In this document: in pieces, positions 52,591 through 61,423 of the stretch
Layout: each line of letters opens with the position of its first letter
Position numbering within the stretch: the stretch's first letter is position 1
Assembly (NCBI RefSeq): GCF_963676285.1
Contig: NZ_OY781063.1
Span: forward strand, 1,674,001 to 1,738,000
Direction: 5' to 3'
DNA length: 64,000 nt
Source: an uncultured Sphaerochaeta sp.
GTDB taxonomy: Bacteria > Spirochaetota > Spirochaetia > Sphaerochaetales > Sphaerochaetaceae
The notes under the pieces: model-generated
Seen by the model: the letters and a program-made list of their open reading frames with translations, nothing else
Database searches by the model: none
Told to the model about the DNA's origin: nothing
Program-made: the position numbers and the translations under genes

Positions 52591-53691
52591 ATGAAACACA
52601 CAACCCTGTATGAACTGGCCAAGGCCTATCAAGATGCTTCAATTGATTCAGTTTTTTCTGAAAACGACCTAATCTGTATACTTTCTGAAGAACAGATACC
52701 GTATTATGTATCGGTTGTAGATTCAGCATTTGCAGCCTATCGGGGGGAAAAGGGCCTTACTGGTTATCTTGCTCTCTCCTTACAGGACGAAGGCATCTCT
52801 GAGATGGAAAACCTGGATCTACAAGAGGCTCAGGAGTGTTTGCTTGGCATTATGCGAACAGCGAAAGAGAATCTGGAAGAGAGCGACCTCAGGGCGGCCG
52901 AAGAGAGTGGGGTCCTTTTCAGCGAGGATGCCTACCCCCAGTTCAGGATCAAGGAACAGTACAAGGTTCCCTGGTACATCAGCGATAAGGAAGAAGCGGA
53001 TTTGATCCTCATCCTTCGGGGCTTGTTGTTTGCCAAGGAGTATTTCGCATCCTTTAAGAAAACCAAGAAGACCAACACGTTTTCTTTCTGGCTTGACTCT
53101 CTCCAGTTGGAAGAGACAGACAAGAAGGAGTACATCCCCACGCTGGTGAAGAAAGGTGATAGCTTTTCAGTCAGTGTCCGGGTATTGCAGGATGAAGCCT
53201 ATGGATTCTACTATCCACAAGCTTTTTTTACCAATGAGGACCGTCAGCTGCAATACAAGAGGATGAAGGCAAAACCAGGAAAGATCATGGCTCTGGCAAT
53301 CGGAATGATGGTCGAGCCAATGCTCCCCGGAAAAGGTGAGAGACCTGTGTATCCCTTCTATAGCCTTGCCTATGACCCACAATCTCATCAAGTGCTTGAT
53401 GTCTTCCTTGTTGAGGATTATGAACAGGAACATGGGAAGATCATCAGTCGTCTGCTCGAACTGTTTGAGAAGGAAGGCAAGCCGCAGGCAATCCACTGTT
53501 ACGGCAAGAGAACCCTTCCGCTGCTTTCAGAATTAGGCAAGCAGATTGGTATCATGGTGGTCTGTGGAAATCAGAAGGAAGAGATGGATAGCCTGATCCA
53601 GGATATGTTCAGGGAACTCTATGAGATTCCTCATGACCATGATCATCATAGTTGCAATCATGAACATCATCACCATCATCATGAGGAGTAG
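52591..53691 (+). CDS. Uncharacterised protein with histidine-rich tail
   Basis: About 366 residues that I cannot assign to a family with certainty. It is soluble, without signal peptide. The last 20 residues are extremely His-rich (HDHDHHSCNHEHHHHHHEE), a likely site for nickel, zinc or copper, as in metallochaperones such as SlyD or HypB. The middle part (about 200-340) has alternating strands and helices, with FYSLAYDPQSHQVLDVFLVEDYE. ATG 52591 lies directly behind a promoter; an in-frame upstream TTG falls inside it. It is convergent with the cupin gene, with four bases between their stops. Confidence 0.8.
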   Translation: MKHTTLYELAKAYQDASIDSVFSENDLICILSEEQIPYYVSVVDSAFAAYRGEKGLTGYLALSLQDEGISEMENLDLQEAQECLLGIMRTAKENLEESDLRAAEESGVLFSEDAYPQFRIKEQYKVPWYISDKEEADLILILRGLLFAKEYFASFKKTKKTNTFSFWLDSLQLEETDKKEYIPTLVKKGDSFSVSVRVLQDEAYGFYYPQAFFTNEDRQLQYKRMKAKPGKIMALAIGMMVEPMLPGKGERPVYPFYSLAYDPQSHQVLDVFLVEDYEQEHGKIISRLLELFEKEGKPQAIHCYGKRTLPLLSELGKQIGIMVVCGNQKEEMDSLIQDMFRELYEIPHDHDHHSCNHEHHHHHHEE

Positions 53692-53695
53692 GTAA

Positions 53696-54031
53696 TCAGG
53701 CGTCTCCTCGCTTGGGGACGATGCAGATGAACACGAATTGCTCCTCTCCTGCGTTGGAAATCTGATGGTCGATTCCATCCGGTACATAGGCAACCGATCC
53801 ACTTTCCAGTGGATAGTCCTTTCCATCCATAAAGAGATTCCCTCTCCCTTCCACTGCAAAAATGATATGTTGCCAGGGATGGGAGTGGTGAGGAGCCTTT
53901 CCTTCCTTCTCCAAGGTGAACATGCGCATTACATAGTCTTCCCACCCTTGTTCAGGGCCAATGAGGACCTGCTTGATGACTTTCTCAGTTATATTCTTTT
54001 TCTCAATTTCATCACGATGCGATACAAACAT
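53696..54031 (-). CDS. Cupin domain protein
   Basis: 111 residues forming a single beta-barrel. Cupin motif 1 is visible as HHSHPWQHIIFAVEGRGNLFMDG (metal-binding His residues and Glu), and motif 2 as YVPDGIDHQISN. These small cupins act as sugar-phosphate isomerases, dioxygenases or sensors; activity here is unknown. AGGAG precedes ATG 54031, eight bases after the oxidoreductase gene, so both are probably co-transcribed. Confidence 0.88.
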   Translation of the reverse strand: MFVSHRDEIEKKNITEKVIKQVLIGPEQGWEDYVMRMFTLEKEGKAPHHSHPWQHIIFAVEGRGNLFMDGKDYPLESGSVAYVPDGIDHQISNAGEEQFVFICIVPKRGDA

Positions 54032-54039
54032 ACGCTCTC

Positions 54040-55014
54040 CTATTTTCCTTGTAATCGTTCCATTACCCAGTCAGTACGCATACCACTCTCTCCTGTACTG
54101 AGACAGTGACCTTTTCCCAACAATTCATCGGTAACTGTTTGGATGAGGGGCTGTGCTACATGTTCTGGAGGTTCAGGAACAGCCAATACCTCGGTTCCTT
54201 TTTCTGTTTCAAGGGTTATCGGTTTTCCGATATCCAGTACAGAGTAGGAGAGGATGCCCTTGCTACCGAAAATGGTGGTGGTATCCTCATCCTTGCAGGT
54301 GTTGAAACACCAAAGTCCCGTACCACAGACACCACGCTCTGTTCTGAAACTACCATGGACAATATCATCAGCTCCATACGTCTGGCTCTGGTTTCTCCCT
54401 TCTCCTGTTGCCTCGATTATGGGGCCAAAATAGAAGTCGATCAGATCAAGGGAGTGTGAGCCAACATCGAGCAACAAACCGCCCCCGCTCTTCTCTGGTT
54501 GTACTCTCCATCTCCCCTTGTCCACGGTATCTTCTGGTTTTATGGTTTGCAGCAACTCCACATGGACTGCCCTGATCTCTCCAAGTTTTCCACTGTCGAT
54601 CATCTCTTTGATCATAAGGTATTTTGGGAGTGCCCTACGGTAGTAAGCACTGAAAAAGGGGATTGAGTGTTGCTTGCAGTACTCAACCATCTCCTTGCTT
54701 TGCGCATAGGAAACCCCCAGTGGTTTTTCACAGTAGACTGGTTTTCCCTTTGCGGCAGCGAGGAGCGTATAGTAGTGGTGGGAGTCTGGATGGGTTGCAA
54801 TGTAGATTGCATCCACCTGTGGATCTTCAATGAGCTTGAGTGCGTCATCGTACCAGGTCTCCACTCCATGGCGCCCAGCATAATCTGCTGCCTTCTCCGC
54901 ATTTCGCCTCATGACAGCAACAAGGGAAGCCCCCTCTGCTTTCTGGAATCCAGGGCCGCTTTTCACTTCAGTTACATTGCCGCATCCGATAATACCCCAT
55001 CTAATTTGTTGCAT
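54040..55014 (-). CDS. Gfo/Idh/MocA family NAD(P)-dependent oxidoreductase
   Basis: 324 residues. The N-terminal Rossmann fold has WGIIGCGNVTEVKSGPGFQ and the family's CEKPLG motif, whose Lys is catalytic. The C-terminal substrate domain has GGGLLLDVGSHSLDLIDFYFG, including the second-sphere Asp/His. Substrates are typically inositols, hexoses or uronates. The position just behind the hexuronate operon hints at a sugar acid, which is inference. AAGGAG lies 8 bases before the ATG. Confidence 0.9.
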   Translation of the reverse strand: MQQIRWGIIGCGNVTEVKSGPGFQKAEGASLVAVMRRNAEKAADYAGRHGVETWYDDALKLIEDPQVDAIYIATHPDSHHYYTLLAAAKGKPVYCEKPLGVSYAQSKEMVEYCKQHSIPFFSAYYRRALPKYLMIKEMIDSGKLGEIRAVHVELLQTIKPEDTVDKGRWRVQPEKSGGGLLLDVGSHSLDLIDFYFGPIIEATGEGRNQSQTYGADDIVHGSFRTERGVCGTGLWCFNTCKDEDTTTIFGSKGILSYSVLDIGKPITLETEKGTEVLAVPEPPEHVAQPLIQTVTDELLGKGHCLSTGESGMRTDWVMERLQGK

Positions 55015-55054
55015 GAGTTGACTCCTTTTTCACCATGATAGCTCATAGGAGGGG

Positions 55055-55088
55055 AAAAAACATCCCCGGATTGCATTCCCGGGGATTT
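55055..55088 (-). terminator. Rho-independent terminator after the iclR-type gene
   Basis: On the minus strand ATCCCCGG and CCGGGGAT form an 8-bp stem (55086-55079 with 55069-55062), followed by GTTTTTTCC. It ends the uxa operon ahead of the Gfo/Idh gene. Confidence 0.85.
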
Positions 55089-55097
55089 CTTACTGCT

Positions 55098-55886
55098 TTA
55101 CTTGGCCTCTTCCCAGCCTAGAAGGTGAGAGAGGTTTGTACATGCAGCCAGTATTGACTTGGTGATGTGTTCTTGTTCTTCCGGATTGAAGCGAAAAAGA
55201 GGCCAGGAGACACTCATCGCGGCAACGACCTTTCCTGTGTAGTCCTTGATTGGGGAGCCAATGCAGAGCGTGCCCATTTCATGTTCTTCATTATCGCTTG
55301 CCCAGCCTCGATCGCGGATTTGTTGCAATTCCTGTTTCAATACCCCAATATCAGTAATGGTGTTTGGGGTGAATGGTTTCATCTTTACAGAGGAGAGGTA
55401 TTCATCAAGGGTGTCTTGAGGCATATCACTGAGCAGAACCTTCCCAATAGCTGTACAGTACAGGGGAATTGCTTTTCCCACCCTTGAGTACATTCTGATG
55501 GTGAAGGAGGACTCCTTCTTCAGGACATAGACAGCTTTGTCCTCCTCCAGTACTCCCATATGCACCGTCTCACCCAGTTCATCACAGAGTTCTTGGGCGA
55601 CAGGATTGGCTACATGAATCAGATCGATATGCTCAAGCCCACGGGATCCCACAGAGAACATCTTCAGCGTTAGGCTGTAGAGGTCTGTGTTATCCCGATA
55701 GACATAGCCAAGGTTGACCAAGGTGGAAAGAAACCTGAGCAGGGTTGCTTTTGGTAAACCCGTCTCCTTGGATAGTTGTTCCAGATTGATGCTCTGATGC
55801 TTGGACAATGTCTCCAGGATGACAATGGTTCTAATAACTCCGCTGGTTTGTTGTTTTTCTCCTGCCGGATTGGTTTTCTTCCCCAT
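55098..55886 (-). CDS. IclR-family transcriptional regulator (KdgR-like)
   Basis: 262 residues. An N-terminal winged helix-turn-helix (SINLEQLSKETGLPKATLLRFLSTLVNLGYV) is followed by the IclR effector domain (GETVHMGVLEEDKAVYVLKKES, LLSDMPQDTLDEYL and the C-terminal AMSVSWP segment). KdgR in Proteobacteria is of this family and responds to KDG. Being last in the uxa operon, it likely controls this pathway, perhaps through the palindrome at 49317-49331. ATG 55886 has GAGGG 7-8 bases upstream and follows the uxaC stop by four bases; the longer frame runs into uxaC. Confidence 0.88.
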   Translation of the reverse strand: MGKKTNPAGEKQQTSGVIRTIVILETLSKHQSINLEQLSKETGLPKATLLRFLSTLVNLGYVYRDNTDLYSLTLKMFSVGSRGLEHIDLIHVANPVAQELCDELGETVHMGVLEEDKAVYVLKKESSFTIRMYSRVGKAIPLYCTAIGKVLLSDMPQDTLDEYLSSVKMKPFTPNTITDIGVLKQELQQIRDRGWASDNEEHEMGTLCIGSPIKDYTGKVVAAMSVSWPLFRFNPEEQEHITKSILAACTNLSHLLGWEEAK

Positions 55887-55890
55887 GGTA

Positions 55891-57294
55891 TCAACCCTCG
55901 AAATAAGCTTTTGCATTACCAAAGGAGATATTCTCAACCACCTTTCCCAGCATCTCCATGTCGTATGGAACTTCTCCCTCTTCTGCCCAAGTGCCCAGGA
56001 TATTACACAGGATACGCCTGAAATACTCATGCCTGGAGTAGGAGAGGAAGGACCGGCTGTCGGTAAGCATCCCGATGAAACGGGGGAGCAGGCCAACGTT
56101 GCCCAAAAGCTTCATCTGTTCTTCCATACCATCCTTGTGGTCAGCGAACCACCAGGCAGAACCAAGCTGCATTTTTCCTGGAATCCCATCCTGATAACAG
56201 CCCATCAAGGTACCCAAAGTATAGTAATCCTTTGGGTTGAGTGTATAGAGAATCGTCTTGGGTACATCGCCGGTGGCAGAGAGATTGTTCAGGAAAGCTG
56301 ACAAACCTTCAGCAAGATCCTTGTCGTGGGAGGCGTCATAGCCGGTATCAGGTCCGAGTTTCTTGTACATCAAGCCATTGTTGTCCCTGATGGCTGCAAA
56401 ATGCAACTGCATGGCAATGTCACGTTTTGCATACGCTTTTGCAAGATGAGTAAGGACGAACGTCTTGTAAGCCTCCACCTCTTCATGGTTCAGGCACTTG
56501 CCATTCATCTTCTTGGCGAAGATTTCATTGACTTCCCGCTCGCTCTTGAAAACAGCTGGAGCGGTCACCAATGCATGGTCGCTTGCCTTGCATCCCATGC
56601 TCACAAAGAAATCCAGTCGATCGATCAGGATTGCAACAACATCGCTGACCAAGGTGATGGATTTCCCGGAAACAGTTTCCAAGGATTCCATATAGGCGCA
56701 GAATGTCTCTTTCTCAATGTTCAATGCCTTGTCAGGACGGAAGGAGGGTATTACTTTGGCGGGGACTTCCTTCTGTGAGGCAATTTGCTTATGGTATGCC
56801 AAATCATCAGCAGGATCATCGGTGGTTCCTACCGCGTAAACCTTGAACTGTTGCATGATACCTGTTACTGAGAGGTTCTTGTTTTCCTTGAACTGTCGGT
56901 TTGCCTCTTCATAGATTTCCTTTGCGTTCTTGGTGTTGAGTACCTCATGGATACCGAAATACCGCTGTAGCTCGAGATGAGTCCAGTGGTAGAGAGGATT
57001 GCCCAAGGCATTTTCCATGGTACCTGCCCATGCCAGGAACTTTTCATACGGGTCTGCATCTTTCCCGGTAACCAGTTCCTCTGGTACCCCATTTGCACGC
57101 ATGGCACGCCACTTATAGTGGTCTCCTCCAAGCCAAGCATCGGTAATGGTCGAGAACTTCTTGTTCTCAGCTATCTCTTTCGGGTTGAGGTGGCAATGAT
57201 AATCATAGATCTTCTGGTCTTTTGCATACTCATGATACAGCTTCTGAGCTGTTTTTGTTTGTAATAGAAAGTGTTCGTCCATGAATTGTTTCAT
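55891..57294 (-). CDS. uxaC: Glucuronate (uronate) isomerase
   Basis: 467 residues, full length. UxaC isomerises galacturonate to tagaturonate and glucuronate to fructuronate. Family blocks include YDYHCHLNPKEIAENK (metal-binding histidines), WLGGDHYKWRAMRANG, GTTDDPADDL, HFAAIRDNN, LGSAWWFADHKDGM and LTDSRSFLSYSRHEYFRRILC. AAGGAG lies 7 bases before the ATG. It lies between uxaA and the iclR-type gene. Confidence 0.96.
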   Translation of the reverse strand: MKQFMDEHFLLQTKTAQKLYHEYAKDQKIYDYHCHLNPKEIAENKKFSTITDAWLGGDHYKWRAMRANGVPEELVTGKDADPYEKFLAWAGTMENALGNPLYHWTHLELQRYFGIHEVLNTKNAKEIYEEANRQFKENKNLSVTGIMQQFKVYAVGTTDDPADDLAYHKQIASQKEVPAKVIPSFRPDKALNIEKETFCAYMESLETVSGKSITLVSDVVAILIDRLDFFVSMGCKASDHALVTAPAVFKSEREVNEIFAKKMNGKCLNHEEVEAYKTFVLTHLAKAYAKRDIAMQLHFAAIRDNNGLMYKKLGPDTGYDASHDKDLAEGLSAFLNNLSATGDVPKTILYTLNPKDYYTLGTLMGCYQDGIPGKMQLGSAWWFADHKDGMEEQMKLLGNVGLLPRFIGMLTDSRSFLSYSRHEYFRRILCNILGTWAEEGEVPYDMEMLGKVVENISFGNAKAYFEG

Positions 57295-57318
57295 AATCGT
57301 TCTCCTTTTTTTCGCGTT

Positions 57319-58845
57319 CTAGAGGATGACTCCATCTTTGAACAGCGATATCTCTGCATACCCATTCACTTCGTTCCTTGTCCTCTGTTCACCACTGGCA
57401 ACTGCCTGGATGAGGGAGAGGAAATCGGAGAGTACCTCTTCATTGTCTTCAGCTAAGAGCCTTCCTGCGTCAAAATCAATCCAGTTGGGTTTTTTTGCTG
57501 CCAAAGCACTATTGCTGGAAATCTTTACTGTGGGAACAGGAGCTCCCAATGGGGTTCCTCTTCCTGTGGTAAAAAGAATGATATGGGCTCCTGTGGCTGT
57601 GAGCGCTGTGGTGGAGACTATGTCATTACCTGGACCTGAGAGGAGGTTCAGTCCTCTTCTCGTTACCTGTTGTCCATAGGCAAGGACATCGGTGATGATT
57701 GCCTCTCCACCTTTCTGGATGCATCCAAGACTCTTGTCTTCCAAGGTTGAGATTCCTCCAGCCTTGTTCCCTGGGGATGGATTCTCATACACTACCTGAT
57801 CATGCTTGACGAAGTACTGCTTGAAGTCATCGATCAAGCGTACAGTCTGCTTGTAGACGTCTTCATCCTGGCTGCGATTCATCAACAGCTGTTCTGCTCC
57901 GAACATCTCGGGAACCTCGGTAAGAATTCCTGTTCCGCCCATGGCAGTCAATGCATCGCAAAATCGACCAACCAAAGGATTGGCTGTAATGCCGCTGAGG
58001 CCATCAGAGCCACCACATTTAAAGCCAACGATAAGGTTGTCCATGCCCACTGGTTCTCTTCTGTCGTTCTGCATGGCGTCATGGAGTGCTGAGAGGAGTT
58101 TCTTGCTCTCTTCAACTTCATCACCCACTTCCTGAGAGGTGAGGAATTTTACCCTGTTTGGATCGACATCCCCTACCAGCTCCTTGAAGGAATCGGGGGT
58201 GTTGTTCTCGCAACCGAGTGCAAGCACCAATACCCCTCCAGCATTGGGATGGTGAACCAAGTCAGCGAGAATGGTCCTGGTTGCCTCATGATCATCGCCA
58301 AGCTGGCTGCACCCGTATGGATGGTTCCATACATGGATTCCATCATACCTTTCATTGACAGGAAAGGTCTGGTTTGCCCAAGAGACCAGTGTTTCTGCTA
58401 TCTTGTTTACACAACCGACCGTGGGTACAATCCAAAGCTCATTTCTGATGCCGATCTTTCCATTTGCTCGCCGATAGGCTTGGATTGTCGGGGTTTTGTC
58501 CGCCCAGAAGACTTTACGTTTCTCCGCTTTTTCCTGGAATTGCAACGCAAGTTCTTTGTTGTAGTGATAGGCAGCTGATTCAGAGAGCAGTGTCTTGATA
58601 TTGCTTGCATGGACATGCTCGCCCTGGGAAATATGTTGTTTTGCCTGTCCAATGGGAGCTCCGTACTTGATAATGGGTTCTCCCTCTGCAATATCCTTTA
58701 TGGCAAACTTATGACCGGAGGGAATATCAGCCACCAACGTGATATCATTCCCCTGTACATTGACCACCTCCCCCTTGCCAAGGGGGGCTATTGCAACTGC
58801 CACCACATCATCTGGGTGGATGGTAACGAATTTGTACTGCTCCAT
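57319..58845 (-). CDS. uxaA: Altronate dehydratase
   Basis: 508 residues. UxaA removes water from D-altronate to give 2-keto-3-deoxygluconate. The N-terminal SAF domain (about 1-95) leads into the catalytic part with RANGKIGIRNELWIVPTVGCVN, HPYGCSQLGDDH and FKCGGSDGLSGITANPLVG, whose cysteines and histidine may bind the metal. AGGAG lies 7 bases before the ATG. It starts eight bases after the uxaB stop. Confidence 0.95.
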   Translation of the reverse strand: MEQYKFVTIHPDDVVAVAIAPLGKGEVVNVQGNDITLVADIPSGHKFAIKDIAEGEPIIKYGAPIGQAKQHISQGEHVHASNIKTLLSESAAYHYNKELALQFQEKAEKRKVFWADKTPTIQAYRRANGKIGIRNELWIVPTVGCVNKIAETLVSWANQTFPVNERYDGIHVWNHPYGCSQLGDDHEATRTILADLVHHPNAGGVLVLALGCENNTPDSFKELVGDVDPNRVKFLTSQEVGDEVEESKKLLSALHDAMQNDRREPVGMDNLIVGFKCGGSDGLSGITANPLVGRFCDALTAMGGTGILTEVPEMFGAEQLLMNRSQDEDVYKQTVRLIDDFKQYFVKHDQVVYENPSPGNKAGGISTLEDKSLGCIQKGGEAIITDVLAYGQQVTRRGLNLLSGPGNDIVSTTALTATGAHIILFTTGRGTPLGAPVPTVKISSNSALAAKKPNWIDFDAGRLLAEDNEEVLSDFLSLIQAVASGEQRTRNEVNGYAEISLFKDGVIL

Positions 58846-58853
58846 ACGTACTC

Positions 58854-60338
58854 CTACAGTGCTTGCAAGGCTTTTTGCATACCGACAGACCAGATGGCCT
58901 CTAGGTTCTTCTCAACCGCATGCTGCAAGCCTTCGATCCGGGTAAGATCCTGCGCCCACCAAGCGGAATTGGAAAGTACAGCTGTGCTGATACGTTTTGC
59001 TCTTGCCTCTCCTTCATCAGCCTCATTATAGAGGGCTGCAAAGGTCTCCATAATGTCCTGGTTGTCTTGGATGAGATAGGTCTCGTTCTCTCTTTTCCCC
59101 TTCAGTGCACTACCTTCATATTCGGTTCCTTCATAGAAGCTGATCAGGGCTGAAAGAGCGAAGACCAGTCGCTTAGGGAGAGAGCCTTGCTTTGCAATGT
59201 ATCCAAGCAGGCTGGGAAGGTTGCGGGTCTTGAACTTTGAGACAGAGTTGAGAGAAATGGAAAGCAACTGATGCGGGTTGTACGGGTTTTCAAACCGTTC
59301 CAACACATCGTTTGCGTACGCTTCCAACTCCTCTTTCGAACCCTCCATGGAAGGGATGATCTCTTCAAAGATCCCTCCGTGCATGAATGGATACAGTAGG
59401 TCTTTATCTGCGATACAATCCTGGACGGTGTTGTGCCCTGCCTGGTATGCGGCAAGTACACTCATGGTATGTGCTCCGTTGAGAATCCGTACCTTCCGGG
59501 TTCTATAGAAGCTCATATCGTCGGTCCAAATAACGTTCAAACCAGCCTTGTTGAAGGGAAGCTCATCTTCATGGAACTCCTTGTGACACTCAATAACCCA
59601 GAGATGGAAAATCTCCGCGGCATCAAGGAGATTGTCCTGATAGCCTAATCTTTCACACAGCTGAACTGCTTCAGCGCGAGGATATCCAGGAACAATGCGG
59701 TCAACAAGTGAGTTGCAGAAATCACATGCTTCATCAAGCCAAGTAGTAAAATCTGCTTCTAGATTCCACTCCTTTGCATATTGCAACACGATTCGCTTTA
59801 GGTTGTCTCCGTTCTTGTCTATAAGCTCAACCGGGATAACGATGATTCCCTTGTCTTGTGCACCATTAAAAGCCTTGTAACGCTTGTAGAGAAACGAGCA
59901 GACTTTTGCAGGGAAGGCAGCTTGGGGAGCATCCTCGAGACTGTTTCCTTCGCTGTAGGCAATGCCTGCCTCGGTAGTGTTGGAGACGATGAACCTTAGG
60001 TCCTCGCTTTCTGCTAGCTTCAGGTATGCTTCATAATCCTCTTTCTTATATGGATTCAGACAGCGGCTGACACTATCAATGGTACGGAACTCCTCAACGT
60101 TCTTTCCTCCCTGGACACCCCTCAGGATAGTGGTATAGAGACCTTCCTGGTCATTGATCATATCACTCAACCCTCTTTCGAGCGGTTGGACGATGACCAC
60201 ATTGCCGTCAAAGTCAGTCTTCTCATTGAGGATATCGATCATCCAGTCAACAAAAGCACGGAGAAAATTCCCTTCACCGAACTGAAGGATTTTCTCTTTT
60301 CGAGCAACTGTCTTATGGGTTTCAGTAATTGATTGCAT
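58854..60338 (-). CDS. uxaB: Tagaturonate reductase (altronate oxidoreductase)
   Basis: 494 residues of the mannitol/polyol long-chain dehydrogenase family. UxaB reduces tagaturonate to altronate with NADH. The N-terminal nucleotide site is LQFGEGNFLRAFVDWMIDIL, and the catalytic lysine region KVRILNGAHT follows in the second half. Fructuronate reductase (UxuB) is related, but the adjoining altronate dehydratase supports UxaB. AAGGAG lies 8 bases before the ATG. Confidence 0.92.
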   Translation of the reverse strand: MQSITETHKTVARKEKILQFGEGNFLRAFVDWMIDILNEKTDFDGNVVIVQPLERGLSDMINDQEGLYTTILRGVQGGKNVEEFRTIDSVSRCLNPYKKEDYEAYLKLAESEDLRFIVSNTTEAGIAYSEGNSLEDAPQAAFPAKVCSFLYKRYKAFNGAQDKGIIVIPVELIDKNGDNLKRIVLQYAKEWNLEADFTTWLDEACDFCNSLVDRIVPGYPRAEAVQLCERLGYQDNLLDAAEIFHLWVIECHKEFHEDELPFNKAGLNVIWTDDMSFYRTRKVRILNGAHTMSVLAAYQAGHNTVQDCIADKDLLYPFMHGGIFEEIIPSMEGSKEELEAYANDVLERFENPYNPHQLLSISLNSVSKFKTRNLPSLLGYIAKQGSLPKRLVFALSALISFYEGTEYEGSALKGKRENETYLIQDNQDIMETFAALYNEADEGEARAKRISTAVLSNSAWWAQDLTRIEGLQHAVEKNLEAIWSVGMQKALQAL

Positions 60339-60366
60339 GGATGTATCTCCTTGTCTATTATGTATG

Positions 60367-61338
60367 TTACGTTATTTTTTTTCTTCCATAAAGGGTATGT
60401 GCCATGAAGGCACAGATGGTTTGCTGGAAGACGATTCCAAAAATGACAGGTAGTGCAGTCTCAGGGGGGAAGTAAGCGATGGCAAGAACCAAGGCTGAGC
60501 TGATATTCCTCATGGAGACGGCGAAGGTTACGCTCTTGCGATCTTCCAAGGCAATACCGGCAATCTTGCCCAGGTAATGAGCAAGAGGATATCCGATGAC
60601 AGCAAGCAATGCACAGACAAGTGCGATAGGAAGGTAGATCCAGGAAGCATCAGCGATAAGACGTTCAGCAACGTTGCTGGTATTGATGACAATGATGAAG
60701 AAGAGCCCGATCTTGGAGAATGGCTTCAGGTTTGGGCCCACGCGGTCGTTGACTTTTCCCTGTGTTGCATTGTTGATAAGAATACCGACGATGGAGGGAA
60801 TGACGACCATGATAAGCAGGGATAGCATCATTCCCTTGGTATCAATCTGTACGTTGGTTTGGGCAAGAAGCGCCACTGTGTAAGGGGTAAGGAAAGGAGC
60901 AAGGAGAGTGGAGACAATGATCAAGGTCAGGGAGAGTGCACCATTCCCCTTATAGATATTTGCCCAGATATATCCAGTGATTGCAGTGGGGATGGCCATC
61001 AGGAGAATAAATCCTGTGATAATTGCAGGATGACCGGGAAATAACAGGTTTGCCAATGCCCAAGCTACCAAGGGCATGATGATATTCGCTCCAAGAATGA
61101 AGAAGAGAATGGTTTTTGGTTTCTTGATGACCCCAAAGAAGGCATTTGAACTGATACCCAATCCTCCGATAAAGGTAATAAGTCCAAACAGGTAGGGTAC
61201 CGATGGAGTCATCCAGGAGACAAGAGAACCTAGGAGGAGTCCCATGACAACACCGCTGGGAGTGAGGATCGGCATGAACCGCTCCAGATGATAGTTCAGG
61301 CTCTTGAGCCTTGCCTCGAATTTTTGAAAATGAAACAT
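60367..61338 (-). CDS. SBF/BASS-type transporter of the hexuronate operon
   Basis: 323 residues with nine to ten hydrophobic segments, resembling the bile acid:sodium symporter (SBF-like) superfamily. It carries FITFIGGLGISSNAFFGV-like and SMRNISSALVLAIAYF segments, the latter typical of the second core repeat. As first gene of the uxa operon it may import galacturonate or another sugar acid, an unusual role for this family compared with ExuT-type carriers. ATG 61338 lies directly behind a -10 box, without a clear Shine-Dalgarno sequence. The substrate is inference. Confidence 0.8.
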   Translation of the reverse strand: MFHFQKFEARLKSLNYHLERFMPILTPSGVVMGLLLGSLVSWMTPSVPYLFGLITFIGGLGISSNAFFGVIKKPKTILFFILGANIIMPLVAWALANLLFPGHPAIITGFILLMAIPTAITGYIWANIYKGNGALSLTLIIVSTLLAPFLTPYTVALLAQTNVQIDTKGMMLSLLIMVVIPSIVGILINNATQGKVNDRVGPNLKPFSKIGLFFIIVINTSNVAERLIADASWIYLPIALVCALLAVIGYPLAHYLGKIAGIALEDRKSVTFAVSMRNISSALVLAIAYFPPETALPVIFGIVFQQTICAFMAHTLYGRKKIT

Positions 61339-61346
61339 TGTTCCGA

Positions 61347-61376
61347 ATGATATCCTTGTCCTTGCTGGACTGTCAA
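61347..61376 (-). promoter_or_regulatory. Promoter of the transporter-uxaBAC-iclR operon (leaderless type)
   Basis: Minus strand TTGACA (61376-61371), 18-base spacer, TATCAT (61352-61347), ending 8 bases before ATG 61338. The -35 is perfect and the -10 matches at five positions. Confidence 0.6.
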
Positions 61377-61390
61377 GGTGAAAAAACCTG

Positions 61391-61399
61391 TGGTATAGT
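61391..61399 (+). promoter_or_regulatory. Extended -10 promoter of the sensor-pseudokinase gene
   Basis: TGGTATAGT, with the TGn extension, but no good -35. The expected start is near 61406, followed by AAGGAGG (61412-61418) 5 bases before GTG 61424. It overlaps the divergent operon promoter region, allowing joint control. Confidence 0.55.
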
Positions 61400-61423
61400 G
61401 ATATCGTTTATAAGGAGGTTGCT

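Noticed and set aside
55887..56096. N-terminal extension of the IclR-type regulator
   Set aside because: The extra 70 residues lie inside uxaC, while a good ribosome binding site precedes ATG 55886.
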